This document shows positions 1 through 5,719 of a stretch of 10,137 nt of DNA, piece by piece; position 1 is the stretch's first letter; each line of letters starts with the position of its first letter. The position numbers and the translations under genes were made by a program. The notes below the pieces were generated by a model. The model saw nothing but the letters and a program-made list of their open reading frames with translations, ran no database searches and was not told the origin of the DNA. The stretch comes from Gemmataceae bacterium (lineage in GTDB: Bacteria; Planctomycetota; Planctomycetia; Gemmatales; Gemmataceae), in contig CANLGS010000073.1 in NCBI GenBank assembly GCA_947490035.1, positions 1 to 10,137 of the forward strand, in the 5' to 3' direction.

Positions 1-120
1 GAAGAAGATGGCGGCGGCGCGGTCGCGTGGGAGAATGGCTTCGACCCGCTCCGGGGTCAGGGTGCCGGAGCGGAACGCCGCGACGAAGGCGGAATCGAGT
101 ATCGGGACCACGAGCATCAT
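1..120 (-). CDS. N-terminal fragment of an unidentified protein, possibly a transposase
   Basis: The first 40 codons of a minus-strand reading frame are visible, running off the left edge without a stop. It starts at tandem ATG codons (120-118 and 117-115). The peptide begins MMLVVPILDSAF and contains LTPERVEAILPRDRAAAIFF near the edge. This start resembles, from memory, the N-termini of IS66-like transposases in Gemmata genomes, where a short 'LTPE...LPRDRAA' segment precedes a basic, proline-rich region. That identification is recall only, because no catalytic part is present. No clear Shine-Dalgarno sequence precedes it. No terminal inverted repeat typical of IS66 is seen in 121-282, which weakens the transposase reading. 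It could equally be an unrelated small protein. That a coding start exists is moderately likely; its identity is uncertain. Confidence 0.35.
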   Translation of the reverse strand, partial: MMLVVPILDSAFVAAFRSGTLTPERVEAILPRDRAAAIFF

Positions 121-282
121 GCCCGTGATTCTCGACAACCACCGGGAAAGTGGAAGCCCCGTTCAGACGGCTGAAGGGTTACAAGGCAGAAGAGCACCGT
201 TATCAAAACTCTCTTCTGTCTGATCGTGTCTTTCTTCTGCGTTTATCGTGCGGCTCCTCTTCTCTTTCCTTTGTGCGTTTCG

Positions 283-972
283 CTACCCCAGCTTCATTTG
301 CTTCAGCAGCTCTTCGGCCCAGGTGCGGTAGGCGTCGGTGAACGGCACGTCGGGCGGGGGCGCGGCCTTGTAGTCGATCTGGTTCGCGAACGTGCCGAGG
401 TCGTAGGCGCGGCTGAACGCGGCCTGGAGGTCGAGGAGCGCGTCGCGGTCGTCGGCCGCGAGCGGGAGCTTGAACTTCGGCAGCTTCTTCTGGAGCGTGG
501 ACGTGTAAATCTCGTAGCGGTCGGGCGCGTTGGAGCGCGTCACGGTGACCGCGTAGTCGTACTCCGGAAGCCCGTCGCGCGAGTACGTGAGCATCGGCTT
601 GCCCTGCATGATGAGGTCGATCTCGACGATCCCGGCCTTCTGCGCGACGGCCTGTTGGCGGGCGTCGAGGTACGCCCGCCGGCCGGCGGGCGTGGTCTTG
701 TTGGCGGGGCTGACCACTTCGAGCAGCGTGACCAACTTCCCGTCGGTGCGGTTCCGAATCTCGATGTACTCCTCCGCGTACTGCTCGCGGATGATGGAGG
801 TGAACAGCGGCATCTCGGAAACGTAGGTGCGCGTGCCGACCCGCGCGCGGTAGCGGTCCACGAGTCCCGGCAGGAGGATTTGGTAGAGGCACGCGAGCAA
901 CTGGTGCTGGAACGCGGGCCAGAGCTTGGCGGTTTCGAGGTACGGGTCCATTCCGGGGAACGGGCTGGGCAT
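283..972 (-). CDS. DUF4058 family protein
   Basis: This encodes a 229-residue protein with the DUF4058 signature. The N-terminus MPSPFPGMDPYLE (residues 1-13) is the family hallmark. The conserved core has LLEVVSPANK (83-92), then an arginine-rich stretch ending in ARQQ (104-107) and VEIDL (116-120). The length is near that of family members I know, so it appears complete. There is no signal peptide or membrane segment, so it is probably cytoplasmic. The family has no established biochemical function. The E85...K92...E117/D119 pattern of charged residues on predicted strands is reminiscent of nuclease-like folds, but that is my inference. The ATG at 972 is preceded by GGAG (985-982) with a 9-nt gap, supporting this start; the stop is TAG. 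Such proteins are numerous in planctomycetes and cyanobacteria. It lies 153 bp downstream of the TIGR02996 gene and may have its own promoter. Confidence 0.9.
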   Translation of the reverse strand: MPSPFPGMDPYLETAKLWPAFQHQLLACLYQILLPGLVDRYRARVGTRTYVSEMPLFTSIIREQYAEEYIEIRNRTDGKLVTLLEVVSPANKTTPAGRRAYLDARQQAVAQKAGIVEIDLIMQGKPMLTYSRDGLPEYDYAVTVTRSNAPDRYEIYTSTLQKKLPKFKLPLAADDRDALLDLQAAFSRAYDLGTFANQIDYKAAPPPDVPFTDAYRTWAEELLKQMKLG

Positions 973-1064
973 CGAGAGGTACTCCGTTGTGGCACCGGTG
1001 CCTGACCGGGACAGGTTCGCATCCCAGGCCGGCTCGACGGCACCCGCGAGGTGTGGTGGTGAGC

Positions 1065-1093
1065 ATTGTAGCGGATGGGAGCCACCCGCGCGA
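1065..1093 (-). promoter_or_regulatory. Candidate promoter for the DUF4058 gene
   Basis: On the minus strand a TACAAT hexamer (1070-1065) matches the sigma-70 -10 consensus at five of six positions. It lies in an otherwise GC-rich 153-bp gap. About 18 bp upstream sits a weak -35-like TTCGCG. The implied leader before the DUF4058 ATG at 972 would be roughly 85-90 nt. Only the -10 match is persuasive, so this is a suggestion. Confidence 0.25.
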
Positions 1094-1125
1094 AGGGCCG
1101 AAGTGGTGAGAAGGCGCGTTCGCGC

Positions 1126-2310
1126 TCAGGACGAATGAATCCAACCGCGCCAGTCGGCGTGGTAGTTGTTGAACCAGAAGATCACGAAATTGCGGAGTTC
1201 GTACCACTGCCGTGCTTTGCCACCGCGAGCGCGCCACTCCGAAACGTGCGTGTATTGGTCAGGCGGGTCCGGGCGCGGGTCCGCGAGGGCTTGCCGGTCA
1301 TTCCCAAGATCGACACCCAATCCGTGCCGGAAGAATTCCTTCACCCAAATGAGTTCCGGCTTCAGACGGAGTTTCTTGTCCATCCAGTTTGTTACCGCCT
1401 TCTCCAGCGCCTCAAAACCTTTGCTGACATCGACTGAACTTTTCTGCGTCGTGGCTTTCGCCACGTTCCCGGTTTTGTGAAAGATGACAAGCACCCAATC
1501 GCCGAAACTGCCCGCCACAAGCGCGGCACGCCCGTCCGGTAGGCGCCCGGCGCGCATGTTGTAACCCAAGTTGCCGTCGAGCGGGAAAAGCTGAGCGAAC
1601 GGCCGCGAGATGCGAACCTTCGCCATCCCCAAGCGATTCAGAATTCCGACTGCCGTCCAGAAGCTCTCCCGTCGATTCAAGAGTTGCACCAACTCGATGT
1701 CTCGCGGTCTGTCGGCGGTCGCCCGCTGCGCCAGTTCGTTGAGGAAATGTTGATCCTCCGGCTCTCCGCCGCCAAGCCACAGTTTGAAGTGCGAAATCTT
1801 CATGATGTGTGGTGACTCGGCGAGCGTCTTTGCGTCCTTCTGAGTAGGCCAGTCAGCGATTTCCAGCGTTTCGAGCTTCGCGAGATGTGGGCATTTCGCG
1901 AGTTCGGCGCAGCGGTTCGCGATGCCGAACACCGAAACCTCACGAAGCGTCGGACACGCGGCGAACAACGCCTTCCCTTGTTTCAAGAACGTGTCGAGTG
2001 ACAGGCTCGCGTGATTCGGCAAGCCGCGCCGGAACTGCGGCCCGAACTCCGGCCAGTCCGTGCCGACCTTCTTAGCCTTGCCGAGCCAAGTATCACGATG
2101 GACGCGCAGCATCTCGTCTTCGCGCGCGTGCAGTTCGACCGCTCGCGGGTTGTCGATGCGGTAGCGGATCGGTTCGAGTTCGATCTGTACGCGGATGAAC
2201 TCGCCGAGCGGGTCGTCGTGTTCATCGAGCCAGTCGGCGAACACGAGTCGCGTGGTGTCGTCATCCGGGTTCGCGCGGATCGCGCGCAGGAACGCGAGGC
2301 GGTCGTTCAT
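1126..2310 (-). CDS. TIGR02996 domain-containing protein with degenerate leucine-rich region and unknown C-terminus
   Basis: This is a 394-residue protein. Residues 1-45 are a clear TIGR02996 domain: MNDRLAFLRAIRANPDDD, then LVFADWLDEHDDPLGEFIR (22-40). This short N-terminal module is massively expanded in Gemmata relatives and normally heads leucine-rich-repeat-like proteins. Residues about 115-180 contain spaced leucines and 'CPTLREVSVFG', 'CPHLAKLETLEIADW' and 'SPHIMKISHFKLW' units that read as worn leucine-rich repeats. The remaining part (about 190-394) is not repeat-like and has aromatic-rich patches such as FVIFWFNNYHADWRGW near the end; I do not recognise it. There is no signal peptide or membrane helix. 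The function of TIGR02996 proteins is unknown; recognition or regulatory roles are speculation. The ATG at 2310 gives the domain its normal first residue, although the upstream Shine-Dalgarno is weak. The stop is TGA. It is probably transcribed alone, since a palindromic repeat separates it from cysK. Confidence 0.85.
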   Translation of the reverse strand: MNDRLAFLRAIRANPDDDTTRLVFADWLDEHDDPLGEFIRVQIELEPIRYRIDNPRAVELHAREDEMLRVHRDTWLGKAKKVGTDWPEFGPQFRRGLPNHASLSLDTFLKQGKALFAACPTLREVSVFGIANRCAELAKCPHLAKLETLEIADWPTQKDAKTLAESPHIMKISHFKLWLGGGEPEDQHFLNELAQRATADRPRDIELVQLLNRRESFWTAVGILNRLGMAKVRISRPFAQLFPLDGNLGYNMRAGRLPDGRAALVAGSFGDWVLVIFHKTGNVAKATTQKSSVDVSKGFEALEKAVTNWMDKKLRLKPELIWVKEFFRHGLGVDLGNDRQALADPRPDPPDQYTHVSEWRARGGKARQWYELRNFVIFWFNNYHADWRGWIHSS

Positions 2311-2368
2311 GCCCCAATGGTATCACGAGCCGAATGCCATCGTGAAGGTGAAGTGTTCTGCGTCGGCC

Positions 2369-2506
2369 GCACAGGGCTTCCGCCCTGTGCTACAAACGGC
2401 GACCCCTTCCGGGGTGCAAAGACAAATACCAGCATGTCGGTTCTTCGTCTTCCGCCCGGAGGGCCGGCGTTTGTAGCACAGGGCTTCCGCCCTGTGCTAC
2501 AAACGC
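2369..2506. repeat. Composite palindromic repeat with TTCC-loop hairpins
   Basis: Three hairpins occur in 138 bp, all with the same TTCC loop. The first has a 9-bp stem (2369-2377 with 2382-2390), the second a 5-bp stem ACCCC/GGGGT (2402-2406 with 2411-2415), and the third a perfect 18-bp stem (2467-2484 with 2489-2506). A 30-nt direct repeat covering hairpin 1 (2369-2398) recurs exactly at 2476-2505 inside hairpin 3, a period of 107. The segment between carries its own short motifs. When mistranslated, such sequences give the 'AQGFRPVLQT'-type peptides that I recall from many spurious planctomycete ORFs, suggesting a dispersed REP-like element. It sits 14 nt past the cysK stop, so hairpin 3 could protect or end the cysK transcript, but no T-run follows on the minus strand. 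Confidence 0.85.
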
Positions 2507-2520
2507 GGCGCGCCCGCATT

Positions 2521-3513
2521 CTACTCCTGTGGGTACAGCGCGGTACTCAGGTAGCGTTCGCCGAGGTCCGGCAGCACGACCACGATCACCTTGCCGGCGT
2601 TCTCCGGGCGGTGCGCCACCTTCACCGCGGCCGTGGCCGCGGCGCCGCACGAGATGCCGCACAGCATCCCCTCTTCCTTCGCCAGACGGCGGCCCATCTC
2701 GAACGCCTCGTCGTCGGTCACCTGAATGATTTCGTCGATGATCGCGCAGTTCAGCACGTCGGGGATGAACCCGGCCCCGATGCCCTGAATCTTGTGCGGG
2801 CCGAGCGGCTTCACTTGATCCTTCGGAACGCCCTGCACGATGTGCTGCGTCAACACCGGGCTTTGCGTCGGCTCCACCGCGATACACTTCACACTCGGCT
2901 TGCGCGACTTCAACACCTCGCCGCACCCGGTGATCGTGCCGCCGGTGCCGACGCCGCTCACCAGGATGTCAATCGTCCCACCAGTTGCGCGCCAGATTTC
3001 TTCGGCCGTGGTCTTGCGGTGAACCTCTGGGTTCGCGGGGTTCTTGAACTGCTGCGGGATGAACGCCTTCGGCTCGCCGCCCGCCTCCTGGTACATCTTG
3101 TTCGCCTCGGCGATCGCGCCCTTCATGCCGAGTTCGCGCGGCGTCAGCACCAGCCTCGCGCCGAGCGCCTTCAGCAACCGCTGTCGTTCGATCGACATGC
3201 TTTCGGGCATGGTCACCGCGAGCTTGTACCCGCGAGCGGCGCACGTGAACGCCAGCCCGATGCCGGTGTTGCCGCTGGTCGGCTCGATGATGAGCGTTTC
3301 CGGCTTGATCTTGCCGGCCTTCTCCGCGGCGTCGATCATCGCCACCCCGATGCGGTCCTTCACCGACCACAGCGGGTTGAAGTTCTCCAGTTTCCCGATG
3401 ACGGTGGCCTTCGCGTCGCCCACGATGCGGCGGAGCCGGATGCAGGGCGTGTTGCCGAAGGTCTGCGTGATGTCGTCGTAGACGTGCCCGCGGAAGCTGG
3501 TATCGGTGGACAT
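2521..3513 (-). CDS. cysK: Cysteine synthase (O-acetylserine sulfhydrylase)
   Basis: This encodes a 330-residue PLP-dependent fold-type II enzyme that makes cysteine from O-acetylserine and sulfide in the cytoplasm. Visible motifs are FGNTPCIRL (19-27) at the N-terminus and NPLWSVKDR (46-54), whose K52 should form the Schiff base with PLP. PTSGNTG (78-84) is the substrate-binding loop, and [11 protein letters not shown] (186-196) binds the PLP phosphate. [19 protein letters not shown] and GISCGAA follow in the expected order. The length fits the family (about 310-330). The open frame extends far upstream, but ATG 3513 is chosen because GGAGGAA (3527-3521) lies 7 nt before it and the family begins here. 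The sequence NPLWSVKDR differs slightly from the common NP.GSVKDR but is not disabling. Cystathionine beta-synthase is less likely, since no CBS or heme domain is attached. No other sulfur gene is adjacent, so it is probably monocistronic. Confidence 0.95.
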   Translation of the reverse strand: MSTDTSFRGHVYDDITQTFGNTPCIRLRRIVGDAKATVIGKLENFNPLWSVKDRIGVAMIDAAEKAGKIKPETLIIEPTSGNTGIGLAFTCAARGYKLAVTMPESMSIERQRLLKALGARLVLTPRELGMKGAIAEANKMYQEAGGEPKAFIPQQFKNPANPEVHRKTTAEEIWRATGGTIDILVSGVGTGGTITGCGEVLKSRKPSVKCIAVEPTQSPVLTQHIVQGVPKDQVKPLGPHKIQGIGAGFIPDVLNCAIIDEIIQVTDDEAFEMGRRLAKEEGMLCGISCGAAATAAVKVAHRPENAGKVIVVVLPDLGERYLSTALYPQE

Positions 3514-3669
3514 GAGAGGGTTCCTCCGCCGGAAGCGTAAATATCCTGCGTCGAGTTCTTGACTAGCGAGAAGTTTAAGCGCCGCGCGCCGCGCCGACAA
3601 GTCAGGCGACAAGCCGCTTGCGGCTTCGCGAGTCGGCGTGATAAGGTGCATCAACCCGAGGAGCCGCAC

Positions 3670-3963
3670 ATGCCGCGCTACGACGACGAGAAAGATGACG
3701 ACTACGGCGGGCCGCCGGCCGAGCCGGAACCGGGCACGTGCCCGCACTGCGGGAGCCGCCGCTCGAAAAAGTTTTCGTTCACCATGTGAGGCGGCGTGGT
3801 CGGCCCGAAGGTGTTCAGTCTGGTGAAGTGCGCCGAGTGCGGGCGGCAGTACCAGAAGAAGAGCGGCAAGCCGTTCGAGTGGAGCCACATCATCGTGTAC
3901 TCGCTGGTTGTCAGCGCGATCGGCGTCGCGTTGCTGGTGCTGTTCTTCGCACTCGCCGGCTGA
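3670..3963 (+). pseudogene. Small zinc-ribbon membrane protein gene interrupted by an in-frame TGA
   Basis: Starting at ATG 3670, with GAGGAG (3658-3663) 6 nt upstream, the frame codes for 39 residues, meets TGA at 3787-3789 (codon 40), and then continues in the same frame for 57 more codons to TGA at 3961-3963. The two halves form one sensible protein. It has an acidic N-terminus ([10 protein letters not shown]), CPHC (24-27), then [20 protein letters not shown] (54-57), a basic patch, and one hydrophobic helix (about 73-96) at the C-terminus. CxxC on each side would build one four-cysteine zinc ribbon. From memory, small planctomycete relatives have Trp in a 'WGG..GPK' context here, so TGG to TGA is the simplest explanation. 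The stop removes half of the zinc site and the membrane anchor. A nonsense mutation, a sequence error, or recoding are the alternatives; TGA ends most genes here, so it is a normal stop in this genome. The function is unknown. It is divergent from cysK and convergent with Uma2 (5-bp gap). Confidence 0.7.
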
Positions 3964-3968
3964 CGCGC

Positions 3969-4574
3969 TCAGGGCAGCAGGTCGGCGACGGGAATGGTGG
4001 CGACCGTCGCGCCGTCCAGCACGAGCGGGATCGCGTCGCCGGCCGCGTAGTTCTGGACGGTCGCGTAGGTGGGCGACTCGCCCGGCCCGGACGGCTGCGT
4101 GTGAACTTCGATCCGCCGGTCTTCGAGGTTGACGATCCAGTAGCACACGACGTTCGCGCGGGCGTAGATGCGGGCCTTGTCGCGCTGGTCGCGCAGCAAC
4201 GACGTGTTCGCGACTTCGATCACGAGAGCGGCATCGTCCGGCGTCGGGTGCCGCGATGTGTAGTCATCAGGAACCTCACGCACAACGGCGAAGTCCGGTT
4301 CGGGCCGGCTGTCGGAAAGTGCGAGGGTGCCTTGCTCGCGGATGTCCCAGCCCGGCGGAATCGCCCGCGTCAGCCGCTTGCGAATACGCAGAGAGGTGCC
4401 GTCGTGGGCAGGGTTCTTGGACATCTTCAGCACCACATAGTTCTCGAGCAACTCCACGTTGTCGTCGGGCGTGAGCAGTCCGGTTTCGATCATCCGGTCG
4501 TAGCGCGTGGTGGAAAACCGTGCCATCGATGCCTCATCGAGAAACGTCGGGCGGGTCGTCGCGGTCGTCGGCAT
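3969..4574 (-). CDS. Uma2 family (DUF820) PD-(D/E)XK-like protein
   Basis: This is a 201-residue protein of the Uma2/DUF820 family, predicted restriction-endonuclease-fold proteins common in cyanobacteria and planctomycetes. Visible landmarks are VELLENYVV (40-48), the counterpart of the family's 'YELIDGELV'. Then come PEPDFAVVR (91-99), [23 protein letters not shown] (starting at 118) and [15 protein letters not shown] (144-158). D94, E120 and K133 fit the D...ExV...K catalytic arrangement, so the putative active site looks intact. The length is normal for the family. ATG 4574 has GGAGGG (4586-4581) 6 nt upstream. There is no signal peptide. The biological role of the family is unresolved; the fold and putative active residues are inferred from family knowledge. 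It lies 66 bp after the frameshifted zinc-ribbon gene and has a promoter-like sequence of its own in that gap. Confidence 0.9.
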   Translation of the reverse strand: MPTTATTRPTFLDEASMARFSTTRYDRMIETGLLTPDDNVELLENYVVLKMSKNPAHDGTSLRIRKRLTRAIPPGWDIREQGTLALSDSRPEPDFAVVREVPDDYTSRHPTPDDAALVIEVANTSLLRDQRDKARIYARANVVCYWIVNLEDRRIEVHTQPSGPGESPTYATVQNYAAGDAIPLVLDGATVATIPVADLLP

Positions 4575-4598
4575 GTGGAACCCTCCGAGCGATGCGCC

Positions 4599-4630
4599 TT
4601 TATACCGCGAACCGATCGGATCGTGCCAGA
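4599..4630 (-). promoter_or_regulatory. Candidate promoter for the Uma2 gene
   Basis: The minus strand has TATAAA (4604-4599), five of six matches to the -10 consensus, 24 nt before the Uma2 ATG. A CTGGCA hexamer, four of six matches to -35, lies about 19 bp upstream. Spacing is slightly long. It would let Uma2 be expressed independently of the operon above it. Confidence 0.3.
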
Positions 4631-4640
4631 CGTGTCGCGT

Positions 4641-5184
4641 TCACTTCATCATGACAACGAGCGCGTCGGGGTAGCGATCCAAAAGGTCGGCGTATTCGGG
4701 GATATGGCGAAGCGCTTGCTGGAGCGCGGCCAAATCGTTCGGACGTGGTCGGCACGGTTCGCATACGGGGAGCGGAACCACCAGCGCAACGTCCGGGGAT
4801 TCTCGCCGAACGACTTCCGTAACGGCAGCGTTGAACAGACCCGGACCGGACCCAAAGAGGAAGCCGAAGAGACAACCGAGAGCCGGATCCGAACTCGCTT
4901 CCCCCCTCGCCGGGCGTCGGCTCACACTCAAGTCCCACGCGCGCCATCCCCTGGGTCGGAAGCCGACACAACACGCAGACGCGCGGGCCGGGCAACTGTC
5001 CGTTCGCGATCAGCCCCCGGACCCGGACAAGAATGGGAACCGCGGCCTCACCGTCGCGGGTGCGGAGCATGTGCAACGGCGGCACATCGACTGTCTTCCC
5101 GCAGGCGCACGAAAACGACACGCCCGCATCAGCCGCGCCGACCGGGTACGCCTTCCCACACTCGCAACGAACTTCGTAGCTCAT
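4641..5184 (-). pseudogene. Zinc-ribbon protein gene, frameshifted at a G6 run
   Basis: From ATG 5184 the frame encodes MSYEVRCECGKAYPVGAADAG, with paired CxC motifs (C7/C9 and C26/C28) forming a zinc ribbon, and a third knuckle CVLC (70-73). After about residue 94 the frame turns arginine-rich and low-quality, running on to 4600. A neighbouring frame instead gives a coherent C-terminal half: a hydrophobic GCLFGFLFG patch, PLPVCEPC, and a helical end with ALRHIPEYADLLDRYPDA, stopping at 4641. Removing one G from the GGGGGG run (4906-4901) joins both halves into a 180-residue protein with CVLC and CEPC as partners. This composite matches my recollection of an unnamed Gemmata family. Hence there is either a real +1 frameshift or a homopolymer sequencing error. 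Its ATG overlaps the stop of the 69-residue gene (ATGA), and there is no strong Shine-Dalgarno, so translation probably depends on coupling. The function is unknown. Confidence 0.65.
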
Positions 5185-5390
5185 GCCGGCGCTTCGCTGT
5201 GTGTGTCCGTTGGCGTTTGCTGCGGCGAAGCCGGAGCCGTGTCGGAGACAATGGGCGAGAGCGTGGTTGGTCTTGCGAAAGCCAGGCGAACGAGCGCGCG
5301 GAGACCGTGCACCAGCCAGACGAAGGGGGCGAAGTACGCTCGAACGGCGTACCGGCTCTCGCGAACGACCGTCTTAAGTGTCGGGATCAT
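5181..5390 (-). CDS. Small hypothetical protein (69 aa) in ATGA-coupled trio
   Basis: This is a 69-residue protein starting MIPTLKTVVRESRYAVRAYF and ending in a Pro/Thr/Ser/Ala-rich tail. The middle FAPFVWLVHGLRALVRLAF (about 20-38) is an amphipathic to hydrophobic helix with basic residues, possibly membrane-associated. ATG 5390 is chosen over longer upstream starts for two reasons: it overlaps the stop of the preceding gene as ATGA (5390-5387), and GGAG (5401-5398) lies 7 nt before it. Its own TGA (5183-5181) overlaps the next gene's ATG. I do not recognise a family. Coupling on both sides is the best evidence that it is a real gene. Confidence 0.6.
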   Translation of the reverse strand: MIPTLKTVVRESRYAVRAYFAPFVWLVHGLRALVRLAFARPTTLSPIVSDTAPASPQQTPTDTHSEAPA

Positions 5391-5683
5391 GTCGCTACTC
5401 CGCATTGGGAGTCGTTGGGTGCCGAAAACAGATCGCGCAAGAATTCGATCCCCATCCTCACAATGAAGGCAATATACAGCACCGCGTCGATGCCCGCGAC
5501 CGCGATCTTCGTCGCCTTCAGGATCGCCATCAGCGTTTCGCTGATTTGACCTTTGACCGCCTCGAGAAGCAATTCTAACACGACAGCCGGGGCAAAAACG
5601 ACTGCGAAGAGAACCGAGCCGATGAGTAAGTGGATGACCAAATCGATGAGTGGGGCCAACCACCACGGGCGATGCTCGGGCAT
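5387..5683 (-). CDS. Small integral membrane protein (98 aa), unknown function
   Basis: This is a 98-residue protein with two hydrophobic regions. The first runs about 9-38 (LAPLIDLVIHLLIGSVLFAV...) and may be one long or two short helices; the second is about 60-83 (IAVAGIDAVLYIAFIV). They are joined by a short linker containing EAVKGQISETL. No cysteine pairs or catalytic motif are seen. ATG 5683 is preferred to the GTG at 5692, because GAGGTG (5695-5690) then serves as Shine-Dalgarno with a 6-nt gap and the GTG lies inside it. It begins 36 bp after the DUF1501 stop on the same strand, so it may be cotranscribed with DUF1501. Its TGA overlaps the ATG of the 69-residue gene. I do not recognise the family; a membrane partner for its two coupled neighbours is an inference. 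Confidence 0.7.
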   Translation of the reverse strand: MPEHRPWWLAPLIDLVIHLLIGSVLFAVVFAPAVVLELLLEAVKGQISETLMAILKATKIAVAGIDAVLYIAFIVRMGIEFLRDLFSAPNDSQCGVAT

Positions 5684-5719
5684 GCCGTTCACCTCGCTTC
5701 GGATGAAATTCTATCGCGC

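Noticed and set aside
187..218. 8-bp inverted repeat CAGAAGAG/CTCTTCTG with 16-nt loop downstream of the DUF4058 gene, a possible terminator
   Set aside because: The loop is long, the stem is AT/GC mixed and no T-run follows on the minus strand. It is within chance expectation.
991..1002. Perfect 12-bp palindrome GGCACCGGTGCC 19 bp upstream of the DUF4058 start, a possible operator
   Set aside because: It does not extend beyond 12 bp, and perfect 12-bp palindromes are expected a few times by chance in 10 kb, more often in GC-rich DNA.
203..1237. Long minus-strand frame of 344 codons across the DUF4058 gene, and long plus-strand frames at 226-1005, 2011-3540 and 3738-5549
   Set aside because: They are arginine- and proline-rich shadows of recognised genes in a high-GC genome, with no family motifs.
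3559..3564. TTGACT -35-like hexamer between cysK and the small zinc-ribbon gene
   Set aside because: The sequence at 16-18 bp downstream is GC-only and gives no -10 element.
3607..3635. Hairpin AAGCCG-CTTG-CGGCTT (3611-3626) in the leader of the TGA-split gene, a possible attenuator
   Set aside because: The stem is only 6 bp, with an asymmetric CGAC/GTCG extension. No leader peptide or terminator partner is seen.
3514..4146. Longer cysK product (541 residues) starting at 4146
   Set aside because: The extra N-terminal part is arginine-rich, overlaps the zinc-ribbon and Uma2 genes, and ignores the strong ribosome site directly before ATG 3513.
4599..4630. Sigma-54 promoter for Uma2 based on a TGGCAC block
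   Set aside because: The matching TTGC block at the required -12 spacing is absent.
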